Counted from the stretch's first letter, positions 9,831-18,151 are shown. The stretch is 45,810 bases of DNA from DASTPP01 sp035762175 (GCA_035762175.1 DASTPP010000340.1:1-45810); one strand, 5' to 3'. Translations and numbers: made by a program. Notes: generated by a model from the letters alone, not told the origin.

Positions 9831-11228
9831 GTGCACCAACCGCCTGCCACCGCCGCGCCGCCCGCCACGATCGCGTCGCGCCTCAAACTTTTTTTCACCT
9901 TCTGGGACGCGCGCTTCGAAGACCTCACCCGCGAGAGCTGGGCGAAGACGGTCTACCGCGATCTGAGCGCCGGCCTCATCGTGGCCCTGACGGCCATCCC
10001 CATGGCCATGGGCTTCGCCATGGCCATGGGCCTGCGGCCCGAGCAGGGCATCGTCGCCGGCGCGCTCGCCTGCATCATCGGCCGCACCTTCGGCGGCTCG
10101 AAGTATCAGGTCTACGGGCCGACGGCCGCGTTCATCCCCGTCGTCGCGGGGCTGATGCTCCGCTACGGCGAGGCCGGCGGCGGCAGCTTCGCCCAGGCCC
10201 ACGGCTTTCTCGTCTTGGTCTCGATCCTCGCCGGCGTCACGCTGATGCTGATGGGCGCCTTCGGCCTCGGCAAGTACGCGCGCCTGATCCCGAACTCGAT
10301 CGTGGTCGGCTTCACCGTCGGCATCGCCGTCACGATCGCCCTCTCGAACGCCGGCGAGGCGTTCGGGCTGAGCGAGCCGCTGCGCGGCGGCTTCGTCGAG
10401 AAGCTGCGCGGGCTCGCGGCCCGCGCGGGCGAAATCAACCCCTACGCGCTCCTCATCGCCGGCTTCACCTTCGTCGCGACGAAGGGCCTCTTGCGGGTCT
10501 CGGTCTTCATCCCCGCGCCGCTCCTCGCCCTCGGCCTGAGCACGCTCGCCGCCTCGACCGTGCTCGCCGGCCGCGGCGTGCTGGCGGTGCGCGACCGGTA
10601 CGGCGCCATCCCCACCGACTTCTTCGTCTTCACGCCGCCCCGGCTGCCCGAGCTGACGACGTCGGTGGCGATCGACATCGGCTACTACGCGCTCGCCATC
10701 GTCTTCGTCTCGGGGGTCGAGAGCCTGCTCTGCTCGTCGATGGCCGACCGGCTCGCCAACAACAAGAAGACCCCCTTCAACCCCGACAAAGAGTTCTGGG
10801 GCCAGGGGCTCGTGCAGATCATCGCCCCGCTCGTCAACGGCTTCCCCTGCACCGGGGCCCTCGCCCGGACGGCCACCAGCATCAAGGCCGGCGCCGTCAC
10901 CCCCCTCGCCGGCTACTTCAAGGGCGTGCTCAAGCTGGTGCTCGCCTACTTCATGGCGCGCTACCTCGAGCTGGTGCCCATGGCGTGCATCGGCGGCATC
11001 TTGCTCTGGGTCGCCAGCAACATGATCAAGCCGGCCGAGATCCGCGAGGTCGCCCGGCAGGGCCGCTTCGAGCTCGGCATGATGGCCTACACCGCGATCA
11101 TGGTGCCCCTGACCGACTTCCTCACGGGGGTGCTCTCGGCCCTCGCCATCTACGCCGTGCTCAAGCGCCTGCTCGCGAGCCGCCGCCCCGCGCTCGACTT
11201 GCCGACCGGCGACGCCACCTCGGGCTGA
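9831..11228 (+). CDS. SulP/SLC26-family anion transporter lacking a STAS domain
   Basis: Inner-membrane carrier for an inorganic anion (sulfate, bicarbonate or similar; substrate not readable). The 465 residues are almost all membrane segments and show SulP signatures: VYRDLSAGLIVALTAIPMAM, YGPTAAFIPVV, IPNSIVVGFTVGIA, ESLLCSSMAD, NGFPCTGALARTATSIKAGA and a late ACIGGILLWVA. The usual C-terminal STAS domain is absent; the protein ends about 15 residues after the last membrane segment. The frame is open from 9525, but the sequence before 9831 is low-complexity and contains the sigma-54 promoter, so translation probably starts at GTG 9831. That makes the mRNA nearly leaderless. Regulation by the upstream enhancer-binding protein is likely. 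Confidence 0.88.
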   Translation: MHQPPATAAPPATIASRLKLFFTFWDARFEDLTRESWAKTVYRDLSAGLIVALTAIPMAMGFAMAMGLRPEQGIVAGALACIIGRTFGGSKYQVYGPTAAFIPVVAGLMLRYGEAGGGSFAQAHGFLVLVSILAGVTLMLMGAFGLGKYARLIPNSIVVGFTVGIAVTIALSNAGEAFGLSEPLRGGFVEKLRGLAARAGEINPYALLIAGFTFVATKGLLRVSVFIPAPLLALGLSTLAASTVLAGRGVLAVRDRYGAIPTDFFVFTPPRLPELTTSVAIDIGYYALAIVFVSGVESLLCSSMADRLANNKKTPFNPDKEFWGQGLVQIIAPLVNGFPCTGALARTATSIKAGAVTPLAGYFKGVLKLVLAYFMARYLELVPMACIGGILLWVASNMIKPAEIREVARQGRFELGMMAYTAIMVPLTDFLTGVLSALAIYAVLKRLLASRRPALDLPTGDATSG

Positions 11229-11280
11229 ACGGCGGCGGCGCGCCCGCCGTACCTCGCCGCCGGGGGCGCGCGCGGCGCCC

Positions 11281-11376
11281 GCCGACCTTGCTCAATCGTA
11301 AGAAACCGCCGCGCCGACCTTACCCAGTCGTAAGAAACCGTCGCGCCGGCCTTACACTGTCGTAATAAACCGCGCG
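11281..11376. repeat. three direct repeats of exactly 32 bp with internal dyads
   Basis: Units start at 11281, 11313 and 11345. Each reads about GCCGACCTTACNCNGTCGTA followed by AGAAACCG and contains CTTAC-N6-GTAAG or a one-base variant of it. Thirty-two bases is three helical turns, so equivalent sites face the same side of the DNA. The array sits between the SulP stop and the DUF1275 start (90 bp away). The rest of this gap shows nothing more. Confidence 0.7.
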
Positions 11377-11466
11377 GCGCGTGCGAGAGGCTTCGCCCCC
11401 GCCGCCGCCGGTCGCTATGCTCAACGCGAGCGCCCCCCTCGACGAGCCCACCCGGAGCCCCCCCCG

Positions 11467-12267
11467 ATGCCCGCGCCCGCGCTGTTCCGAACGGACGACG
11501 ACGTCTTCGCGCCGCGCGCCCTGCTCGGCTGGGTCGGCTTCTCGCTGGCCGCGGGCGGCGCGCTCGCCGGGGCCCTGCTCGCGTGCCGTGACGTCCTGGG
11601 CGGCGCGGCGCGGGCGGCGGCCGACGGCGGGCGCGCGCCGTTCGCGCTCGGGTGCGCGCTGGTGCTCGCCGCGTTCGTCGCCGGGGCGACGCTCGCGGCG
11701 CTGGCCGCCGAGACCTGGGTCGTGCGGCGAGAGCTGGGCTTCGCGTTGCCGCTCGTGCTCTCGTCGGCCGCCCTGCTGGGGGTCGCGTTCTCCGGCCGCG
11801 CCGGCGCCTTCGGCGCCTTCGGCGGGCCGGGGGGCGGGGCCGGGCCCGCGCCCTGCCTGGGGCTGCTCGGCGCGGTCGCCGCGGCGGCGGGCTTGCTGAA
11901 CTCGTCGGTCTCGCTCGCGACGTCGAAGGCGGTCCGCGCGACGCCCTCGGCCGGGGCGGTGGCCGACCTCGTGACGGGCCTCGTGCGCGCCGCCCTCGGC
12001 TCGGGCGAAGAGCGCGCGCGCGAGCTGCGCTGGGCGCTCTTGCGCGCGGTCAAGCTCGCCGCCTTCGCGGCCGGCGGCGCCCTCGCCGCCGCGAACTCGG
12101 GGCGGCTGCAGTACGATCTGTTCGCGGCGGCCGCCGCCGTGCTCGTCGTCGCGCTCGGCCTGACCGCCGCGCCCGGCGACGAGCTGCCCGAGGCGTCGGC
12201 GCGGGTCGAGGCGCCGGTGCCCGCGGGGGTGGCCCCGCCCGCCGGCGCGCCCCGCGGCGAGGCGTAG
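11467..12267 (+). CDS. DUF1275 (YoaK-like) membrane protein
   Basis: A 266-residue protein with about six hydrophobic segments (near residues 22-43, 60-82, 94-108, 128-146, 195-212, 218-234). The segment GLLNSSVSLATSKAVRAT and the following AGAVADLVTGLVRA match the YoaK/DUF1275 pattern in which a mid-protein Asn/Ser stretch precedes a conserved T-G-x-x-T/A-D-L. The family's role is not known. The C-terminal 35 residues are Pro/Ala-rich. The ATG at 11467 is preceded by GGAG about 10 bases upstream. The gene follows the 32-bp repeat array and converges on the FHA-AAA+ gene with a gap of only 6 bases. Confidence 0.65.
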   Translation: MPAPALFRTDDDVFAPRALLGWVGFSLAAGGALAGALLACRDVLGGAARAAADGGRAPFALGCALVLAAFVAGATLAALAAETWVVRRELGFALPLVLSSAALLGVAFSGRAGAFGAFGGPGGGAGPAPCLGLLGAVAAAAGLLNSSVSLATSKAVRATPSAGAVADLVTGLVRAALGSGEERARELRWALLRAVKLAAFAAGGALAAANSGRLQYDLFAAAAAVLVVALGLTAAPGDELPEASARVEAPVPAGVAPPAGAPRGEA

Positions 12268-12273
12268 CCGGGC

Positions 12274-14052
12274 TCAGTCGGCGGCGCCCTCGGGGCTGTC
12301 GTCGGGGCTGCGCCCGCGCACGGTCAGGTTGTACCGGCGCACGAGACGGGTCAGCACGTGCCGGCTGCTCAGGCCGAGCTCGCGCCAGGCGGGCTCTTGC
12401 CGGCCGCCGTGGCGGTCGAGGCAGGCTTGAATGAGGGCCGGGTCGATGGTCAGCGGGTCGACGGCGGGGCCGCGCGGCGGCACGGCGGGGGCGGGGGGGG
12501 TGTCGGCGCGGCGGGCGGGGTCGGCCGGGCGCCGGGGGGCGGCCTCGGCCGCGCGCTGGGCGGGCTCGACGGCCCGGGGGGCGGCCTCGGCGGCGGGCGG
12601 GCGGGCGGCGGCCGGCGGAGCGGCGTCGGGGGGCTGGGAGGCGTCGGGCGGGGGCGGGGCGCCGGTCGGGGCGTCGGCCCAGAAGTGGGGCTGGGGCGCG
12701 GGCTGGGGGCGGGAGCCGGTCAGATCGAGCGCGCCAGGGGGGCCGAAATCGAGGGTCTCGACCTCGGCGGGGCTCTCGGCGACGGCCTGCCAGAGCAGGG
12801 CGGCGAGCTCGCGCACGTGCGTCGTGTACGGGTGGCGCACGAGCCGCTCGATGAGCGAGCGGCCGAGCCGCGGGGGGGCCGAGACGTCGCCGTCGGGGAA
12901 GAAGCGCTGGGCGAGGCGGCGGTCCTGGTCGGCCATGCGGCGCAGGGCGTGGCGGGCGAGCAGGGGGATGTCTTCGCGCCGCCGGTCGAGGCCGGCGGCC
13001 TCGATGCGCAGGGGCAGGCGCGCCAGGACGTCTTCTTTGAGCGCGCTCTCGGGCCGGTTGGTGGCGGCGATGAGCCGGAAGTCGGAGCGGCGCGGCCGCG
13101 CCTCGCCGAGGCGCGTGTACTCGCCGGCATCGAGCACGCGCAGCAGGTGGGCTTGCATGGCCTGGGGCAGCTCGGCGAACTCGTCGAGGAAGAGCGTCGA
13201 GCCGTCGGCCTCGCCGACCAGGCCCGGGCGCTCGGGCGTGCCGACGTTGGGGAAGTTCTTGGCGTTGCCGAAGAGCTCGGCGTCGATGAGCGTCTCGGGG
13301 AAGGTGGCGGCGTTGCGCGCGACGAGCGGCTTGCGGCCGCGGGCCGAGAGGCGGTGAATCGCCTGGGCGAGCAGCTCTTTGCCCGTGCCACTCGGGCCGC
13401 GCACGAGCACGTGCGCGGCGTGCTCGGCGGCGAAGGCGATGCGGGCGCGCATCTCCCAGGCGGCGGGGCTCTCGCCGACGAGGCCCTGGGCGTCGGCGCC
13501 GCCGAAGGGGTGCAGCAGGAGGGGCGCGTCGGGGCGGGGCAGCTCGAACGGGCGCTCGACGCAGAGCAGGAGGGCGAGCTTGCGCAGCTCGATGAGGTCG
13601 CCGGGGGCGAGCACGGCGCGCTCGACCTCGCGCCCCTCGTGCACGAGCGGGCAGCGCCCGACGTTGGTGACGGCGAGCGCGTGCGGGCCGGCGAGCTCGA
13701 GGCGGATCTGGGTGCGCGAGATGCGCGGCGAGCGGAAGGGCCCGGTCGCCACGTCGTGGCCGGGCCGCTGCCGCCGGAAGGCGAGGTGCGGCAGCGGCCC
13801 GCCGTCGCCGGGGCCGCCGCGGCCGAGCGCGGCGAGGGTGCCGACGGCGGGCGAGGGCAAGAGGGCGAGCTCGCCGACCCGGTCGGGCTCGTCGCGCGAC
13901 CAGAGCAGGACGAGGCCGAGCAGCGGGGGGTTGCGCAGGGCCTGCAGATCGAAGTGGCCGGTCGAGTCGACCGAGAGCGTCTGCGAGGGGATGGACAGCT
14001 CGACCGAGGGGCGGCGGGTGGAGGGGGGGCGGTGGGGCGGCACGGGGGGCAT
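12274..14052 (-). CDS. FHA + AAA+ regulator lacking the GAFTGA loop
   Basis: A 592-residue regulator. Residues about 70-170 form an FHA-type domain (LAALGRGG, PRISRTQIRLEL, VTNVGRCPLV), a fold that binds phosphothreonine. Residues about 190-430 are an NtrC-like AAA+ domain with Walker A GPSGTGKE (Lys225) and Walker B TLFLDEFAE, but where sigma-54 activators have GAFTGA this protein reads FGNAKNFPNVGTPERPG. It therefore should not open sigma-54 promoters. A 100-residue Pro/Ala-rich linker leads to a C-terminal HTH (about 535-580, LGLSSRHVLTRLVRRYNL). It starts 12 bases after the kinase-globin gene, so the kinase is its likely partner: phosphorylation on one side, phosphopeptide recognition on the other. 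DNA targets are unknown. Confidence 0.85.
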   Translation of the reverse strand: MPPVPPHRPPSTRRPSVELSIPSQTLSVDSTGHFDLQALRNPPLLGLVLLWSRDEPDRVGELALLPSPAVGTLAALGRGGPGDGGPLPHLAFRRQRPGHDVATGPFRSPRISRTQIRLELAGPHALAVTNVGRCPLVHEGREVERAVLAPGDLIELRKLALLLCVERPFELPRPDAPLLLHPFGGADAQGLVGESPAAWEMRARIAFAAEHAAHVLVRGPSGTGKELLAQAIHRLSARGRKPLVARNAATFPETLIDAELFGNAKNFPNVGTPERPGLVGEADGSTLFLDEFAELPQAMQAHLLRVLDAGEYTRLGEARPRRSDFRLIAATNRPESALKEDVLARLPLRIEAAGLDRRREDIPLLARHALRRMADQDRRLAQRFFPDGDVSAPPRLGRSLIERLVRHPYTTHVRELAALLWQAVAESPAEVETLDFGPPGALDLTGSRPQPAPQPHFWADAPTGAPPPPDASQPPDAAPPAAARPPAAEAAPRAVEPAQRAAEAAPRRPADPARRADTPPAPAVPPRGPAVDPLTIDPALIQACLDRHGGRQEPAWRELGLSSRHVLTRLVRRYNLTVRGRSPDDSPEGAAD

Positions 14053-14064
14053 GGCGGGCGCGGG

Positions 14065-16953
14065 TCAGGCGTCTTCGACGAGGCGCAGGGCGGGCGCGCC
14101 GGCGAGCGGCGGCAGGTCGGTCTCGGCGTACGTGAAGCGCGCGCCGAAGGCGAGCGAAAGGGCCGCGGCGCTGGCGGCGAGGCCGCCGGGCGGCACGCGC
14201 GCGAGGGCGGCGCGGGCGGCCGAGGACGCCTCGTCGTCGCCCGGGGCGGCGCCGGCCCGGGGCGCGACGTGCACGACGGCGCGCGCGGCCCCCCAGCCCC
14301 GGCGGCGCAGCGCGGCCGCGGCGCGCAGCGCCGCCGCCGGGCCGGGGAAGTCGGCGACGAGCGCGCCGCCCTCGGCCCGGGCGACGGCGCGGGCGCCGGC
14401 GGCGGCGAGCGCGCGCTCGGGGCGGTCGAGGCCGGCGGGCTCGAGGGCGAGCGCGGTCGCGAGCGCGATCTGCGCGGGCGCGCCCGCGTGCGACTCGTCG
14501 AAGAAGCGCTCGATCGCGCCGGCGACGGCCTCGGCGTCGCCCAGCCAGGGCAGGTGGTCGGAGCCCGGCAGCTCGAGGTAGCGGGCCCCCTTGATGCGGC
14601 CGGCGAGCTCGCGCCCGGCCGGGGCCGGCACCGTGCGGTCGCCGGCGCGGTGCAGGACGAGCGTCGGCGCCGAGACCGCGGGCAAGAAGGCGCCGAGGTC
14701 GAGGCCGGCGTAGAGCCGGAAGAGCGCGAAGGCGGCGCCGGGGCTCGCGCCGTGGCGCAGGTAGTCGGCCCACCACGCCAGGAAGGCCGGGTCGGACGCG
14801 CGCGAGGGCGCCACGAGCTCGGCGAAGAGCGGGCCGCCCCACGCGTCCTCGACCGCCGCGCGCGCCTGCTCGAAGAGCACGGTCGGCATGCCGACGGGGT
14901 CGTCGGGCGCGGCGACGAAGCGGCGCGCGGCGCCGTAGAGCGCGAGCGAGCGCACGCGCGCCGGGCAGAGCGCGGCGAAGGCGCAGGCGAGGGCGGCCCC
15001 CTCCTGCACCCCGAAGATCATGGCGGAGTCGGCGCGCACCGCGTCGAGCACGGCGCCGACGTCGCGCGCGCGCTCCTCGAGGGGGGCGTCCGGGTCCATC
15101 GGGTCGGACATGCCGGTGCCGCGCTTGTCGAAGATGGTGACGCGCGCGAAGCGCCCGAGCCGCCGGTAGAAGCGGGCGTACTCGGGCAGGCGCCAGCCGA
15201 TCTCGTTGTGCGACACGACGCCGGGCACCACGACGAGGTCGGCGGGCCCCGCGCCGAAGGTCTGGTAGGCGACGCCGGCGCGGCCGAGCCGGGCGTAGCG
15301 GGTGATGGGCGGCGCGGCCACGAGCTCGCGCTCGGCCGAGACGTCGCGCGTCGCGAGCGCCCCCGTCGCCTCGGTCGCCTCGGCCGGCCGCGCCGCGCGC
15401 CGCAGGCCGCTGCGGAACGGCTCGTCGATCGCGCGCCAGGCCCGGGCCCAGGCCGCGCGCAGCTCGTCGGTCATCGCCTCGCCCTCGACCTCCTCGAGCC
15501 ACTCGAGCAGGACGGCGCGCACGCAGTCGAGCTGCCCCTCGCTCACGCCGTAGAGCACGTGCCGCGCGCCCAGGTCTTCGAGCAGCGGGCGCAGCCGGTC
15601 GGCGTCGCGCAGGCCCGCGACGGCGAGCTGCAGCGCCTCGCCGAGCTTGCGCGCCTGCGGCCCGAGGTCGGGCGGGAAGAGCGCCCGCAGCGAGGGGTGG
15701 CGCTCGAAGAGGCGGGCGTAGAAGGTGGCGACGAAGCCGGGCCGGCCGGCCGCCCGCTCGAGCGACGCGCGCACGAGCGACGCCTCGCGCTCGCCCGGCG
15801 GCCCGGGCGGCTCGACGTCGTCGGGCACCAGGTGCAGCGCCCGGCGGGTCGCGGCGATGGCCTCGAGCGCGTCGCGCATCTCGCCCGCGGTGGCGAAGCG
15901 CTCGCCCGGCGCCTTGCGCACCGCCCGGTCGATCGCGGCGGCGAAGTCGAGCGGCACGTCGGGCCGCAGCGACGCGACGCTCGCGAGCGGCACGCGCAGC
16001 ACCGCGTGCGCGAGCGCCGGCATGGCCGACTGCCGGCCGTAGGCGGGCACGCCGGCCAGGAGCTCCCACAGGATGAGGCCGAGCGCGTACAGGTCGCTGC
16101 TCACGGTCGCCGGCCCCCCCGACCAGAGCTCGGGCGCGATGTAGCGCGGCGTGCCGAGCAGGCCCCGGCCGCGCGTCAGGCCGCCGGCGTCCGGGTCGAG
16201 CGCGGGCCCCGCCGCCGCGTCGCCCAGCCCGGGCGAGCCCCGCGGCACGGCGGTCGACCCGAGCGCGACGTCGGCCGCCGCGCCCCCCCTCAACGGCGAG
16301 GGCATGGTCTCGTCCGCCGCCGGCGCGGGGGGGCCCGGCAGGGTCGACCCGAGCTCGCCCGGCGCCCCCGAGGCGGCCTGCCCCCCGCCGGCGGCCTCCG
16401 GCGCGAGCGCCGCCGGCGGCCTCGACGGCGGGCCCGTGAGCAGCTTGGCCAGCCCGAAGTCGATGAGCTTCACGTCGCCCTCGGGCGTGCGCATCACGTT
16501 CGCCGGCTTCAGATCGCGGTGCAGCACGCCCGCGCGGTGCGCGGCGGCCAGGCCCCGCGCCATGTCCAGGCCCAGGCGCAAGACCTCGCGCCAGCCGGGC
16601 GCCGGCGCGAGCCGGTCGAGGCTCTGACCGCCTACCAGCTCGTAGACGAGGTAGGGGTGCCCCTGCACCTCGCCCGCGCGGTAGACGGTCACCACGTTCG
16701 GGTGCTGAATGCGCGCGAGCGCCCGCGCCTCGACCAGAAAGCGCTGGCGGGCCGCGGCCGAGGGCTCACCCTCGCGAATGACCTTGACGGCCACCTCGCG
16801 CTCGAGCGCCACATCGAGGGCGCAGAACACCTGCCCCATGGCCCCCTCGCCGAGGCGAGAAAGAAGACGATACCCGTCGACCTCGAGCGAAGCACAGAGG
16901 GCCGCGGGCAACGCCCGCAGAGAAGCGGCAGGAGCCGTCACGGAGCGCATCAT
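14065..16953 (-). CDS. Ser/Thr kinase - globin - alpha/beta hydrolase - degenerate cyclase fusion
   Basis: A 962-residue cytoplasmic signalling protein without membrane segments. Kinase (28-370): LGEGAMGQVF, AVKVI (Lys57), HRDLKPAN (Asp147), DFG (Asp165), GTPRYIAPEL; about 90 Pro/Gly/Ala-rich residues are inserted between DFG and APE. Globin (about 390-510): FVATFYARLFERHPSLRALF with B10-type Tyr412, proximal-type His465 in ARHVLYGVSEGQ, and a Vitreoscilla-haemoglobin-like end (DELRAAWARAWRAI), so haem binding is expected. Alpha/beta hydrolase (about 550-815): VTIFDKRGTGMSDPMD and PGSDHLPWLGD as in hydrolases fused to adenylate cyclases, but the nucleophile elbow reads GVQEG, with Gln650 in place of Ser. 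The last 150 residues (VADFPGPAAALRAAAALR) look like an eroded class III cyclase domain. Every domain but the kinase and globin is probably non-catalytic. It is the first gene of a pair with the FHA-AAA+ gene. Confidence 0.88.
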   Translation of the reverse strand: MMRSVTAPAASLRALPAALCASLEVDGYRLLSRLGEGAMGQVFCALDVALEREVAVKVIREGEPSAAARQRFLVEARALARIQHPNVVTVYRAGEVQGHPYLVYELVGGQSLDRLAPAPGWREVLRLGLDMARGLAAAHRAGVLHRDLKPANVMRTPEGDVKLIDFGLAKLLTGPPSRPPAALAPEAAGGGQAASGAPGELGSTLPGPPAPAADETMPSPLRGGAAADVALGSTAVPRGSPGLGDAAAGPALDPDAGGLTRGRGLLGTPRYIAPELWSGGPATVSSDLYALGLILWELLAGVPAYGRQSAMPALAHAVLRVPLASVASLRPDVPLDFAAAIDRAVRKAPGERFATAGEMRDALEAIAATRRALHLVPDDVEPPGPPGEREASLVRASLERAAGRPGFVATFYARLFERHPSLRALFPPDLGPQARKLGEALQLAVAGLRDADRLRPLLEDLGARHVLYGVSEGQLDCVRAVLLEWLEEVEGEAMTDELRAAWARAWRAIDEPFRSGLRRAARPAEATEATGALATRDVSAERELVAAPPITRYARLGRAGVAYQTFGAGPADLVVVPGVVSHNEIGWRLPEYARFYRRLGRFARVTIFDKRGTGMSDPMDPDAPLEERARDVGAVLDAVRADSAMIFGVQEGAALACAFAALCPARVRSLALYGAARRFVAAPDDPVGMPTVLFEQARAAVEDAWGGPLFAELVAPSRASDPAFLAWWADYLRHGASPGAAFALFRLYAGLDLGAFLPAVSAPTLVLHRAGDRTVPAPAGRELAGRIKGARYLELPGSDHLPWLGDAEAVAGAIERFFDESHAGAPAQIALATALALEPAGLDRPERALAAAGARAVARAEGGALVADFPGPAAALRAAAALRRRGWGAARAVVHVAPRAGAAPGDDEASSAARAALARVPPGGLAASAAALSLAFGARFTYAETDLPPLAGAPALRLVEDA

Positions 16954-17547
16954 ACAGCGAGATGGCCCGAAGCCCGCGCCCGGCCGAGCGTCGCGGCGTC
17001 GGCGCCCGACCCGCCCGCGCCCCCGGCCCCTACATACATCGTCGCCAAAGCCCCCCGGAGAGCCCGAAACCCGCGCGCCCCGAGGGCGTGCCGCGCACCG
17101 CCACCGGGGCGCCCTCCGGGGCCTCGCCCGGGCCCCCGAGCGCGACCGCGCCCCCCCCTTGTTTTTGGCCGTTCGAGCGCGGCCGCCTCGAGGCCGATCT
17201 CAACCGTTTATCAGATACGCCGCGGGTTGCAAAGAGCCGCGAGCGAGCTAAAGAACTCGACTCTCTTGATTTAACGCGATTAGCACCCTACGCCCGCCTG
17301 GCGCGCCCGGCCGGCCGCCCCCGCGCCCCGGCCCCGACGCCCGACCAGGCCCGACCCCGGCCGAGCGCTCGACCTCGACGCCCGGGCCACCGACCGCGCG
17401 GCAACCGCTCGAGCGCGGGCGCTTCGGTACGCCGCCAACGGCCCAGCACGGGCCTGCGCCGGGGCGCCCCGCGGCCGCGCCTGGGCACGCGGCGCCCTCG
17501 GGCGGGCCGGCGCGCGCCACCTGCACCTCAACGAAGTGAGCAGCACC
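16954..17547. other. intergenic region between divergent genes
   Basis: 594 bp between the divergent kinase and lipoprotein genes. No convincing open frame: translations are Arg/Pro-rich with no family resemblance. 17195-17285 is markedly richer in A/T than its surroundings and may hold promoters; a weak TTGCAA (17227) / TAAAGA (17249) pair with a 16-base spacer is the best match on the plus strand. I could not identify a promoter for the kinase gene with confidence. Confidence 0.4.
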
Positions 17548-18066
17548 ATGACGTCCCGGTTCCACCGTTCTTCCCTCCCCGCCGCGATGGCGCTCGCCAC
17601 GCTTCTCGGCGCCTGCGGCGGCTCGTTCCGCGTCGTGCGAAGGGCCCCCGCCGCCGGCGAGCTCGCCCTCGCCGGCGACCCCGACGAGGCGCGCGAGCAG
17701 GCCGAAGACTACATGAGGCGGCAGTGCCCCGAGGGCTACGACGTGCTCGACGAGGGCGAGGCCGTCGTCGGCAGCCGTTCGACGGCCTACGCGCCCGGGT
17801 ACGGGCGGCGCTCGGGCTTCGTCAACGTCACCACGTCGGACATCGCCGAGTGGCGCATTCGCTACCGCTGCAAAGAAGCGCTCGCGCCCGCGGCGACCGT
17901 GCCCGTGCCGCGCCCCGCGCCGGTCGCGCCCGCCTCCGCCCCCCGCCGCGCGCCGGCCGCCCCGCGCGAGCCCGCCGAGGCGACGCCGCCCGCCCCGCCG
18001 CCCGCGCGCTCGGCGCCCGCCCCGGCCGACTCGTCGCCCTCGTCGTGGGGCACCTTCGAAGGCTGA
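17548..18066 (+). CDS. putative lipoprotein with Pro/Ala-rich tail
   Basis: A 172-residue protein starting MTSRFHRSSLPAAMALATLL and then GACGG: a lipoprotein signal peptide with the anchor Cys in LGAC. A folded core follows (about 45-115) with two Cys (RRQCPEGYDVLDEGEAVVG and RIRYRCK) that may pair; the pattern AREQAEDYMRRQCPEGY resembles uncharacterised myxobacterial lipoproteins. The last 60 residues are almost only Pro and Ala. A GTG at 17536 is an alternative start four codons upstream; ATG 17548 fits the signal peptide better. Function unknown. Confidence 0.7.
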   Translation: MTSRFHRSSLPAAMALATLLGACGGSFRVVRRAPAAGELALAGDPDEAREQAEDYMRRQCPEGYDVLDEGEAVVGSRSTAYAPGYGRRSGFVNVTTSDIAEWRIRYRCKEALAPAATVPVPRPAPVAPASAPRRAPAAPREPAEATPPAPPPARSAPAPADSSPSSWGTFEG

Positions 18067-18151
18067 AGGCGCGAGCCGAGAGGGGGCTCGGGCCGCGCAC
18101 GCTCGCCCGAGACCCGGGGCGCGCGCTCCGCGTCGCTCGCGCTAACGTCCG

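Noticed and set aside
6860..9928. 1022-residue minus-strand frame across the regulator gene
   Set aside because: Only its last 79 codons (a lipoprotein with signal peptide) look real; the rest is the complement of the enhancer-binding protein gene.
11281..11376. Possible CRISPR array (three 32-bp repeats)
   Set aside because: The units are directly adjacent with no spacers and no cas genes are nearby.
12358..17274. 1638-residue open frame on the plus strand opposite the kinase and FHA-AAA+ genes
   Set aside because: Gly/Arg/Glu low-complexity translation with no domain; the minus strand has well-defined kinase, globin and AAA+ motifs.
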